Positions 6,417-13,389 of a stretch of DNA of 18,851 bases are shown here, piece by piece. Made by a program: the position numbers and the translations under genes. A model generated the notes under the pieces. The model did no database searches. It saw only the letters and a list, made by a program, of their open reading frames with translations, and was not told the origin of the DNA. Where the stretch lies: assembly GCA_003150395.1 (NCBI GenBank), contig QAMI01000029.1, positions 1 to 18,851 on the forward strand. The letters are read 5' to 3'. Origin of the DNA: Candidatus Gastranaerophilales bacterium (GTDB lineage: Bacteria > Cyanobacteriota > Vampirovibrionia > Gastranaerophilales > Gastranaerophilaceae). Within the stretch, counting starts at the first letter, position 1; each line of letters opens with the position of its first letter.

Positions 6417-6630
6417 CAATAAGACTACAAAAATTTTACAATTAGGACGTAACATTTTTACCAAGAGAAAAGAAAAAGGCTTTTCTCAAAATCAACTTGC
6501 TGAAAAGCTTGATATTTCGCGTGAACATCTTGCAAAAATTGAAACAGCAAAAAGATGTGTAAGCCTAGGGCTTCTTATTGATATATCTGAAGTTTTGAAT
6601 GTTCCTGTGAGGGATTTTTTCGATTTTTAA
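6412..6630 (+). CDS. XRE-family helix-turn-helix transcriptional regulator (72 aa)
   Basis: This is a single-domain Cro/C1-type HTH protein. Residues 11-60 include LGRNIFTKRKEKGFSQNQLA, then EKLDISREHLAKIETAKR as the recognition half, and end with the helix LGLLIDISEVLNVPVRDFFDF, the usual XRE layout. There is no ligand or oligomerisation domain. The start is GTG at 6412, because the nearby ATG at 6404 runs into a stop after three codons. No Shine-Dalgarno sequence is visible, and a TATAAT at 6388-6393 would give a leader of only about 12 bases. It is divergent from the pseudopilin and followed directly by a strong terminator, so it is a monocistronic regulator. Likely target: its own promoter and the pseudopilin promoter through the inverted repeat at 6380-6407 (inference). 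Confidence 0.88.
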   Translation: MNNKTTKILQLGRNIFTKRKEKGFSQNQLAEKLDISREHLAKIETAKRCVSLGLLIDISEVLNVPVRDFFDF

Positions 6631-6635
6631 TTAAA

Positions 6636-6667
6636 AAAAAAGACCGATTTTTAAATCGGTCTTTTTT
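6636..6667. terminator. bidirectional intrinsic terminator
   Basis: A perfect 15-bp stem (6636-6650 with 6653-6667, core AGACCGATTT) closes a 2-base apical gap. It is flanked by a T-run on the + strand and by a longer T-run on the minus strand. It can end the XRE transcript (+) and the efp-accB-accC transcript (-). The minus-direction U tract is the stronger of the two. Confidence 0.92.
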
Positions 6668-6719
6668 ATCAATATCTCTAACCTCACATAGAGCAAAAAC
6701 ATTAATCGTTCCCAGCGCT

Positions 6720-6738
6720 CCTATTATTTTCTAATAGG
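6720..6738. other. small stem-loop downstream of accC
   Basis: CCTATTA (6720-6726) pairs with TAATAGG (6732-6738) around a 5-base loop, between the accC stop and the terminator. Its role is unknown. The stem is AT-rich and may be incidental. The 3' half contains the stop codon of a 21-codon frame that continues beyond the accC stop. Confidence 0.3.
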
Positions 6739-6796
6739 CTGTCTTAACTCTAACAAAAGCGCCTTCAGTATGCCCGCTCCAATATATAGATGTGCC

Positions 6797-8149
6797 TCAG
6801 GCACCACTCGTTCTTTTGTAGAAGTCTTCAATAAATCCGGTGTTGAAATTTCCGCTCATAAATACAGGGTCTTCAATGATTGCCTGGTGGAACGGAATTG
6901 TTGTTTCCACGCCGGTGATAACATATTCTTTAAGCGCACGGTACATTCTGCGGCGGGCTTCATTTCTGGTTCTGCCCCAGCAGATTAACTTTCCAATCAT
7001 GCTGTCATAATACGGCGGGATTTTGTAATCCTGATAAGCGTGAGAGTCCACTCTGACGCCAAATCCGCCCGGAGTTACGTAACCCGTAATTTGACCAGGG
7101 TTCGGCATAAAATCTTTTGCAGGGTTTTCTGCGTTGATACGACATTCAATAGCATGACCTCTCAAAATGATATCATCCTGAGTAAAATCAAGCGGCTCGC
7201 CTGATGCAACCATGATTTGTTCTCTTACCAAATCCACATTTGAAATCATTTCCGTTACACAGTGTTCAACCTGAATTCTGGTATTCATTTCCATGAAATA
7301 CCATTTGCCGTCATGGTCAAGCAGGAATTCACAAGTTCCGGCGCCTTCGTAGTTAATTGCTTTTGCCGCACGAACTGCTGCTGCACCCATTTCTTTTCTT
7401 GTTGCTTCGTCAATTGCAGGTGAGGGAGCTTCTTCTAATAATTTTTGGTGGCGGCGCTGAATTGAACAGTCACGTTCGCCTAAATGAACAACGTTTCCGT
7501 ATTGGTCTCCCAAAATTTGAACTTCGATGTGGCGCGGATTTTCAAGATATTTTTCAGCATAAACATCAGGATTGCCAAAGAAGTTCTGTGCTTCAGACTG
7601 ACAAAGATTCATATTAGTTTCGACTTCATCATCGGAGCGGACAATTCTCATGCCCTTTCCGCCTCCGCCGGCTGTTGCTTTCAGAATAATCGGATATCCT
7701 GCTTTTTTTGCGAATTCTTTTACTTCTTGCGGTGTTTTAAGAATTCCTGTTCCCGGAGTTACAGGAACATTGTTTTCAATCATTGTTTTACGGGCAGTTG
7801 CTTTGTCGCCCATTTTTCTCATAGCTTCTGAAGTTGGGCCGATAAACTTAATTCCATGTTTTTCGCAAATTTCAGCAAAATCTGCGCGCTCTGACATAAA
7901 ACCGTAGCCTGGATGGATTGCATCAGCACCAGACACAAGAGCTGCTGAAATAATTGCCGGAATGCTTAAATAACTTTTCGCACTTTGGGCCGGTCCAATG
8001 CAGTAAGCCTCTGTCGCAAGTCTTACATGAAGAGAATTTGCATCAGCCTGCGAATAAATTGCGACTGTCGGAATTCCTATTTCTCTGCAAGCCCTGATAA
8101 TTCTTACCGCAATTTCCCCGCGGTTAGCTATTAATACTTTTTTAAACAT
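6797..8149 (-). CDS. accC: acetyl-CoA carboxylase, biotin carboxylase subunit
   Basis: AccC carboxylates the biotin on AccB using ATP and bicarbonate, the first half-reaction of malonyl-CoA synthesis for fatty acids. With the ATG at 8149 the protein has 450 residues, matching bacterial AccC (about 449). Visible landmarks are the N-terminal KKVLIANRGEIAVRIIRAC, Lys116 in DKATAR, the ATP-grasp glycine loop KATAGGGGKGMRIV (157-170), GERDCSIQRRHQKLLEE, and the metal/active-site strand FMEMNTRIQVEHCVTE (286-300) with Glu287, Asn289 and Arg291. An in-frame ATG 15 codons upstream is open, but that extension falls in a palindrome and matches no AccC N-terminus. GGGAT before 8149 is a weak ribosome-binding site. 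AccA and AccD are not in this window. Confidence 0.97.
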   Translation of the reverse strand: MFKKVLIANRGEIAVRIIRACREIGIPTVAIYSQADANSLHVRLATEAYCIGPAQSAKSYLSIPAIISAALVSGADAIHPGYGFMSERADFAEICEKHGIKFIGPTSEAMRKMGDKATARKTMIENNVPVTPGTGILKTPQEVKEFAKKAGYPIILKATAGGGGKGMRIVRSDDEVETNMNLCQSEAQNFFGNPDVYAEKYLENPRHIEVQILGDQYGNVVHLGERDCSIQRRHQKLLEEAPSPAIDEATRKEMGAAAVRAAKAINYEGAGTCEFLLDHDGKWYFMEMNTRIQVEHCVTEMISNVDLVREQIMVASGEPLDFTQDDIILRGHAIECRINAENPAKDFMPNPGQITGYVTPGGFGVRVDSHAYQDYKIPPYYDSMIGKLICWGRTRNEARRRMYRALKEYVITGVETTIPFHQAIIEDPVFMSGNFNTGFIEDFYKRTSGA

Positions 8150-8168
8150 CTTTTCTATCCCTATAAAA

Positions 8169-8203
8169 TAGTGAAAAGTGAAAATTAAATTCACTTTTCA
8201 CTA
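8169..8203. promoter_or_regulatory. perfect stem-loop between accB and accC
   Basis: A 14-bp perfect stem (8169-8182 with 8190-8203, arms built from AGTGAAAAGTGAA and its complement) closes a 7-base loop in the 67-base accB-accC gap. No U-run follows on the minus strand. It could protect the accB 3' end or tune the accB:accC ratio, or be a small mobile palindrome. These roles are inference. Confidence 0.55.
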
Positions 8204-8216
8204 ATGACTATTCTTA

Positions 8217-8666
8217 TTATTCTATATACATCAAAACTTGTCCAAATTCAACCGGCTGGCCGTCTTCTACACAAATTTCGACAATTTTTCCTGAAAATTC
8301 TGATTCAATTTCGTTCATCAATTTCATTGCTTCAACGATACAAACCACATCACCTTGATTTACTGATTGTCCTACTTCAACGAACGGTTTGGCATCCGGT
8401 GAAGGTGATTTGTAGAATGTTCCAACCATAGGAGAAGTCAGCGGTTTGCCGCGTTTAACTTCTTCTTTCGCCGCTGGAGCGGCTGTTGTTTGAGTTGCAG
8501 CCGGTACTGGTGCTGCAGCCGGAGCGGCTGTTACAATCGGAGTTCCTGTAATAACATCTTTTCTAAGAGTAATAGCTTGTTCGCCGTCTTCCAAAGAAAT
8601 TTCGGTTAATGAGGCATCTGCTAACACTTTAGCAAGTTTTTCTATGTATTCAATATCAAATTTCAT
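8217..8666 (-). CDS. accB: acetyl-CoA carboxylase biotin carboxyl carrier protein
   Basis: AccB carries biotin between the biotin carboxylase and carboxyltransferase sites of acetyl-CoA carboxylase. The 149-residue protein has the expected three parts. An N-terminal helical region (1-40, FDIEYIEKLAKVLADASLTE) is followed by a flexible Ala/Pro-rich linker (about 46-68). The biotinyl domain runs from about 74 to the end, with the biotinylation site EAMKLMNEI and Lys115 as attachment residue. The TSPMVGTFYKSPSP loop typical of AccB 'thumb'-containing domains is present. AAAGGA eight bases before the ATG supports the start. It lies between efp and accC; efp-accB adjacency is common in bacteria, including cyanobacteria. 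Confidence 0.97.
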   Translation of the reverse strand: MKFDIEYIEKLAKVLADASLTEISLEDGEQAITLRKDVITGTPIVTAAPAAAPVPAATQTTAAPAAKEEVKRGKPLTSPMVGTFYKSPSPDAKPFVEVGQSVNQGDVVCIVEAMKLMNEIESEFSGKIVEICVEDGQPVEFGQVLMYIE

Positions 8667-8692
8667 TTAGAATTCCTTTCAAGTAAAATTCT

Positions 8693-8752
8693 GTTATTCT
8701 GAGACTTTAGTATGTATTAGATTCTTCGCTTTGCTCAGAATGACCTAAAGTC
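8693..8752. repeat. interspersed palindromic repeat, copy 2
   Basis: GTTATTCTGAG (8693-8703) pairs with CTCAGAATGAC (8734-8744) with one mismatch. A competing stem pairs GACTTTAG (8703-8710) with CTAAAGTC (8745-8752). AGATTCTTCGC (8719-8729) matches, inverted, the copy near 1043. It fills most of the efp-accB gap, so it is transcribed within the operon and could fold in two alternative ways. Confidence 0.65.
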
Positions 8753-8769
8753 GAAGTATCCGTTTAAAC

Positions 8770-9327
8770 TTATGCTCTGTCTAAGTATTCGTTAGTTCTA
8801 GTGTCAACACGGATTATATCTCCGTTAGAAATGAAGAACGGAACGTTAACCACCGCTCCGGTTTCAAGTTTAGCAGGTTTTGTACCGCCTTGAGCAGTGT
8901 TTCCTTTTTCAGCAGGAGGTGTATCAACAACTTCAAGTTCAACATGTGCCGGAATGTCAACACCGATAATTCTTGAATCATGCATTAAAACTTGAACATT
9001 CATATTTTCTTTCAAATATTTAAGCCCGTCGCCAATTTGGCTTTCAGATAAGTGAAGCTGGTCGTAAGTTTCATTATCCATCATTACGTAATCTGCACCT
9101 TCTTTGTATAAATACTGCATTTCACGTCTGTCAAGAGTTGCTTTGCCTACTTTTTCTCCGGCTCTAAATGTTTTTTCAATAACCTGTCCGGTTTCAACGT
9201 TTTTAAGTTTTGAACGAACAAAAGCTGCACCTTTGCCGGGTTTTACGTGTAAAAATTCAACAACAGACCATAAGCCGTTGTCCAGTTGAAGCGTCAAGCC
9301 TGTTTTTAAATCGTTTACTGAAATCAT
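8770..9327 (-). CDS. efp: translation elongation factor P
   Basis: EF-P binds between the P and E sites of stalled ribosomes and speeds peptide bonds at polyproline stretches. The 185 residues give the three beta-barrel domains of the family. ISVNDLKTGLTLQLDNGLWS opens domain I, and the tip loop KPGKGAAF puts Lys32 at the position modified in other bacteria. The C-terminal barrel ends with GDIIRVDTRTNEYLDRA, the EF-P signature. A Lys at the tip is compatible with EpmA-type lysylation or another lysine modification; no modification gene is present here. AAGGGG just before the ATG supports the start. It is the first gene of efp-accB-accC and is divergent from the DUF212 gene. Confidence 0.97.
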   Translation of the reverse strand: MISVNDLKTGLTLQLDNGLWSVVEFLHVKPGKGAAFVRSKLKNVETGQVIEKTFRAGEKVGKATLDRREMQYLYKEGADYVMMDNETYDQLHLSESQIGDGLKYLKENMNVQVLMHDSRIIGVDIPAHVELEVVDTPPAEKGNTAQGGTKPAKLETGAVVNVPFFISNGDIIRVDTRTNEYLDRA

Positions 9328-9378
9328 ATTTTTCCCCTTTTTAAAAGTATAATCATCTATTGTATCTTGATGTTAGCA

Positions 9379-9445
9379 CAAAAGTTTGAAACTTCAAATA
9401 TTTGTAACAATTTTAATTAACAATCTGATGAAATTTTCAAACTTT
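9379..9445. promoter_or_regulatory. inverted repeat in the divergent efp / DUF212 intergenic region
   Basis: CAAAAGTTTGAAA (9379-9391) is mirrored by TTTTCAAACTTTG (9433-9445), apart from a one-base length difference. The left arm itself contains the palindrome AAGTTTGAAACTT (9382-9394). It lies upstream of both divergent genes and could be an operator. No regulator is known, and the region is AT-rich, so chance is possible. Confidence 0.3.
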
Positions 9446-9476
9446 GTTAGTTTTTGGATTTATTTTTACAAAAAGA

Positions 9477-9503
9477 TTTACAACAATAATTCCTTATGAT
9501 AAT
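9477..9503 (+). promoter_or_regulatory. possible promoter of the DUF212 gene
   Basis: TTTACA (9477-9482), a short 15-base spacer and GATAAT (9498-9503) precede the gene by about 50 bases. Both boxes match 5/6, but the spacing is below optimum, so this is a tentative call. Confidence 0.35.
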
Positions 9504-9552
9504 ATAAATATAAACGTTAAAAATCAAAAGAGAACAAAGAGAGTAGGATAGA

Positions 9553-10011
9553 ATGGTTGATATTGTGAATAATGGTTACGAGGCTTTAATTTCAGCAATT
9601 GCTGCGGCATTTTTTGCCCAGGTAATTAAGTTTATTATTTTCACAATACAATCACGCAAGATAAACTTTAAAATTTTCACAACAACTGGTGGAATGCCAA
9701 GTTCTCATTCTGCCGGGGTAATGGCTTTGGCAACTTCAGTGGGGCTGATTGGCGGCTTTGATTCTTTAACTTTTTCTGTAGCATTAGGTTTTGCTCTTAT
9801 TACAATGTATGATGCAGCGGGCGTTCGCCGTGCAGCCGGAAAGACGGCTGCTTGTTTAAACAGAATGATGGAAGATTTTTACAAGCATGATGTTCAATCA
9901 ATTGGAGGAAAATTAAAAGAACTTTTAGGCCACACTCCTTTTGAAGTTATCATGGGTGCGATTTTTGGTGTTCTTTTTGCATATAGTTTCCATCAATATT
10001 TAATCAGCTAA
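9553..10011 (+). CDS. divergent PAP2 (DUF212, YuiD-like) membrane protein
   Basis: This 152-residue membrane protein belongs to the DUF212 family, distantly related to PAP2 phosphatases and also found in cyanobacteria and plants. The signature GGMPSSHSAGVMALATS (about 47-63) carries the Ser/His-containing loop. It is followed by MYDAAGVRRAAGKTA, and by LGHTPFEVIMGAIFG near the C-terminus, which is the second conserved histidine region. Three or four hydrophobic helices alternate with these loops. Length matches the family. A phosphatase activity on a lipid or isoprenoid phosphate is suggested by the relation to PAP2, but the substrate is not established. AGGAT before the ATG supports the start. 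It is divergent from efp, and the SNF2 gene follows 114 bases downstream. Confidence 0.92.
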   Translation: MVDIVNNGYEALISAIAAAFFAQVIKFIIFTIQSRKINFKIFTTTGGMPSSHSAGVMALATSVGLIGGFDSLTFSVALGFALITMYDAAGVRRAAGKTAACLNRMMEDFYKHDVQSIGGKLKELLGHTPFEVIMGAIFGVLFAYSFHQYLIS

Positions 10012-10056
10012 ATCTGCTTGCCTTTTTTTATTTTCCATGTAATAATGTAACCGTTG

Positions 10057-10097
10057 AGGGTTTATAGAGCAAAATCTATATCCGAAGTTTCTACCCT
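10057..10097 (+). other. imperfect hairpin in the leader of the SNF2 gene
   Basis: An inner stem TATAGA (10063-10068) with TCTATA (10075-10080) and an outer AGGGT (10057-10061) with ACCCT (10093-10097) can fold as one interrupted hairpin upstream of the SNF2 ATG. Function is unknown. It is too weak to be an intrinsic terminator. Confidence 0.3.
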
Positions 10098-10125
10098 TAG
10101 GAAAGAAAGAGATTCTCCAAGATAG

Positions 10126-13100
10126 ATGGGTGTTGAAGAATTTAATTACAAATATATAAAAGATAATGCGAGTGCCGGAAGCTGGAGGCGCGGTTACGAA
10201 TACCACTTAAAAGATATGGTATTTGATAATTATCCTGAAAAAAACTTTTATATGGCGAAAGTAAAGGGAAATTTTCAGGACTTTTATAAAACCGATTTGA
10301 TATTCAAAAAGAACAAGGTTGAAGCACGCTGCAACTGTCCTTTGAAAGAAGAGTGGTGTAAACATGCAGTTGCGGTCGCATTGAAGGCAATTGATGAGCA
10401 TGCTTATGAAGATTGGCTTGAAACAAAGTTCGGAATTGAACCGAATTTTCCGGATGAAAACACTGCGCTTACTGAGCCGCCGCAGGGAAATTACATTTTT
10501 CACTTCAATTCAAAGCGTAAAGCAAACTTTTTCTCAATACTTGTAATGTCAAGAGAAACCGGTAAAGTTGTAAGACAGATTGAACCAATTTTGCGAGCCT
10601 TGATAGAAGCACAAAAGCAGGATAAATCTTTTGAGCTAAATAACTCACAAAAAGTTGAAGTTGCAATATTTCAGCAGCTTTTGACAATCTCAAGACAGGA
10701 CAAAAAAGCCGGCTGGTATGATATTCCGATTACAAAATTCGGTCCGATGTTTACCTTACTTTCAAAAGCCGACGAGGTTTTGGATGAAAAAACAAAAGAC
10801 CGCTTGAAATTTACAGATGAGGAATGGAAACTTAAATTATACGTCAATACAGGTGCTCAAGGCACGATTTTACTCTCTCTTGAGTGGATTCGGCCTGACA
10901 AAGATGATGTTATCCCGTTTGAAGAAGTAAGATACTTTTCAAGACATTTGAAATGGGGAAGATATAAAAATTTGATTTTCCCAACAAATGTTGCAATGCA
11001 GGTTCTTCCGCAAAATTTAATTAAGTCAACTTTTACAGATTTAAAAGATTCAGAAGGCGGGAAATTTATTTATGAAGAACTGCCGAAGCTTAGAGAAGTT
11101 ATGGACGTCGAAATTGCCGAAAATATCAGCAAATTAATGCTTGAAGAACGTCCGCCGCTCAATATTGTGACGCTCGGAATTGATTATGACCAATCCTTGA
11201 AAGCAACTTTGGAATTTGAATATGATGGCGTTAAAGTCCCATTTTCAAAAACCGCCGAAAAAACTCCGTATATTACAATCAAAAAGCCGGGCGAGGATTT
11301 GGTTTACTGGATTAAAAGGAATTATCAGCACGAAGTCGAGGCTTATCATATGCTTTTGGCTTGTAAATTTGTGCCGATGCAGACAAACAATCTCGCATTA
11401 GAAAAAGAAAACGCAATTGATTTTTATAATTATTATATTAAGCAGGCCGGAGATGGCTGGAAGTTTGAAGAAAAAGACGATATGAATTTCTTTAAACTTA
11501 TGGAGGATCCGTTTAAACTTTGTGCAAAAATTGATTTCAGCGAGGATGCCTCAGACAGCTTTGATATTACCCTTTACGGTCAGGTTGGCGATGAAATTAT
11601 TTCGTTCAGTGATATTTATGAGACCATTCAAAGCGGCGAAAAATACAGTCGTATAAGAAGCTTGGGATTTGTAGAATTCCCGGCGCAAAATATTTATGCA
11701 ATGATGCGTGCCTTTAACTCATTTGATGTTTATCGCAACGCTGATGACAAATTTACCGTCAAAACTTACCGTGCCGGCTTGATTACAGAGTTGAAAAACC
11801 TTGATGTCGAACTTGTTTTGAGTGAAGAGTTTGAGAAATTCTGGACGCAGATGTCTTCGTTCTCAACTGCTGACGGGCATGATTTGCCGGAAAATATCAA
11901 TGCAGAATTTCGTGAATACCAAATTAAAGGTTTTGGCTGGCTTTGGTTTATGTATAAATACGGGCTAAACGGAATTTTGGCTGACGATATGGGGCTTGGT
12001 AAAACATTACAGGCGCTTGCGGCAATCCAGAAAGCCAAAGAAGTTGACGGCCCGGCGCCAACACTTGTAATTTGTCCGACAACAGTTGTGTTTAACTGGG
12101 AATCTGAAATACAGAAGTTCGCGCCGACATTAAGCTGTCTTAAACTTGCAGGAGTTGATAGAAAGAATTTCTTTAAAGAAATTCCAAACTATGATGTTGT
12201 AATAACAAGTTACGCGTTAGTGCGCCGTGATATAGAAAAACTTCAAAAATACAATTTCAGATATGTGATTTTGGACGAATCACAAAATATCAAAAACGCG
12301 CTTTCGCAAACCGCTCAGGCTGTTAAAAAAATTAATGCAGACCACAAGCTTGCGCTTTCAGGCACGCCGATTGAAAACAAACTTGAAGAACTCTGGTCAG
12401 TCTTTGATTTTCTAATGCCGGGATTTTTGATGAGTATTTCGGAATTCAATTTCCGCTACGTCAACCCGATTATGGAGCGCGGCGATAAAACCGTTGAAAA
12501 ACGTCTGAAATTGCAGATTTATCCGTTCATCCTGCGCCGTATGAAACGCGATGTTGCCAAAGATTTGCCGGATAAAGTTGAAAATATTGCTTACTGCGAA
12601 CTTACAGATGAGCAGAAGGACTTCTATCTTCAGGTTCTTGACAGCACAAAAGAAGAATTGTTTAAATCAATTGAAGAAAACGGGCTTGAAAAAAGCAGAC
12701 TTTCAATCTTCTCGGCACTTCTTAGATTGCGTCAAATTTGCTGCCATCCGCGCCTTTACGACAAAGAAAACGTTAAACATGTTATGTCTTCCGGTAAATT
12801 TGAAAAACTTAAAGTTATGCTTGAAGAAATTATTTCAGAAGGTCACAGGGTGCTTTTATTCAGCCAGTTTGTCAACATGCTTGATATTGTAAAAGGCTGG
12901 CTTGAGCGTGAAGGAATTGATTACGAATATCTGACCGGAAAAACCAAAGACCGTCAGGCTGCTGTAGAAAGATTTAATAGCAGTAACATTCCGATATTCT
13001 TAATCAGCTTAAAAGCCGGCGGAACCGGTTTGAACCTGACAGGTGCTGATTACGTAATTCATTATGACCCGTGGTGGAACCCTGCAGTTGAAGATCAGGC

Positions 13101-13299
13101 GACTGACCGTGCTTACCGTATTGGTCAAACGAAAAAGGTGTTTGTTTACAGACTTATCACTAAAAATACGGTTGAAGAAAAAATTCAAAAACTCAAAACT
13201 GTTAAGAGAAACCTTGTTGACAGCGTAATTTCTGTTGACCGAAATATTGTAAAATCTCTTACAATGGATGACATCAGAGAAATTTTCTCTACAGATTAG
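10126..13299 (+). CDS. SNF2-family DNA-dependent ATPase (helicase-like) with N-terminal SWIM zinc finger
   Basis: This 1057-residue superfamily 2 ATPase probably remodels protein-DNA or polymerase-DNA complexes. A SWIM zinc finger lies at 69-80 (CNCPLKEEWCKH, ligands Cys69, Cys71, Cys78, His80). A long middle region of about 500 residues with no motif I can name follows. The SNF2 ATPase core begins near 590: DDMGLGKT (620-627, Walker A Lys626), LDESQNIKN (Walker B, Asp717; DESQ rather than DEAH) and LSGTPIENKLEELWS. The helicase C-terminal lobe has LLFSQFVNMLDIV, SLKAGGTGLNLTGAD and TDRAYRIGQTKKVFVYRL. The core looks intact. The ATG directly follows an in-frame TAG, so no longer start exists; the ribosome-binding site is weak. 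Bacterial SWIM-SNF2 proteins are widespread but poorly characterised. It has no methylase or nuclease partner here. Confidence 0.94.
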   Translation: MGVEEFNYKYIKDNASAGSWRRGYEYHLKDMVFDNYPEKNFYMAKVKGNFQDFYKTDLIFKKNKVEARCNCPLKEEWCKHAVAVALKAIDEHAYEDWLETKFGIEPNFPDENTALTEPPQGNYIFHFNSKRKANFFSILVMSRETGKVVRQIEPILRALIEAQKQDKSFELNNSQKVEVAIFQQLLTISRQDKKAGWYDIPITKFGPMFTLLSKADEVLDEKTKDRLKFTDEEWKLKLYVNTGAQGTILLSLEWIRPDKDDVIPFEEVRYFSRHLKWGRYKNLIFPTNVAMQVLPQNLIKSTFTDLKDSEGGKFIYEELPKLREVMDVEIAENISKLMLEERPPLNIVTLGIDYDQSLKATLEFEYDGVKVPFSKTAEKTPYITIKKPGEDLVYWIKRNYQHEVEAYHMLLACKFVPMQTNNLALEKENAIDFYNYYIKQAGDGWKFEEKDDMNFFKLMEDPFKLCAKIDFSEDASDSFDITLYGQVGDEIISFSDIYETIQSGEKYSRIRSLGFVEFPAQNIYAMMRAFNSFDVYRNADDKFTVKTYRAGLITELKNLDVELVLSEEFEKFWTQMSSFSTADGHDLPENINAEFREYQIKGFGWLWFMYKYGLNGILADDMGLGKTLQALAAIQKAKEVDGPAPTLVICPTTVVFNWESEIQKFAPTLSCLKLAGVDRKNFFKEIPNYDVVITSYALVRRDIEKLQKYNFRYVILDESQNIKNALSQTAQAVKKINADHKLALSGTPIENKLEELWSVFDFLMPGFLMSISEFNFRYVNPIMERGDKTVEKRLKLQIYPFILRRMKRDVAKDLPDKVENIAYCELTDEQKDFYLQVLDSTKEELFKSIEENGLEKSRLSIFSALLRLRQICCHPRLYDKENVKHVMSSGKFEKLKVMLEEIISEGHRVLLFSQFVNMLDIVKGWLEREGIDYEYLTGKTKDRQAAVERFNSSNIPIFLISLKAGGTGLNLTGADYVIHYDPWWNPAVEDQATDRAYRIGQTKKVFVYRLITKNTVEEKIQKLKTVKRNLVDSVISVDRNIVKSLTMDDIREIFSTD

Positions 13300-13389
13300 T
13301 GGCTTAACAGCAGTTCTGTTTGCGATTGTCTAATTTCAAAAGCATATTTATAGTGAAAGCTTATGCAGGGGTATTATTAGCAAGTGATT
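13300..13389. other. intergenic gap between convergent SNF2 and pseudopilin genes
   Basis: This 90-base convergent gap contains only weak short stems (AACAG...CTGTT near 13307 and GCATA...TATGC further on) and no clear intrinsic terminator, so transcripts from the two sides may overlap. Confidence 0.4.

Noticed and set aside
8150..8194. Longer accC start at 8194
   Set aside because: The extra 15 residues come from the accB-accC palindrome and do not match any AccC N-terminus; MFKKVLIANRGEIAV is the normal beginning.
12551..12892. 113-residue ORF in another frame of the SNF2 gene
   Set aside because: It overlaps an intact helicase lobe and is a lysine/leucine-rich frame shadow.
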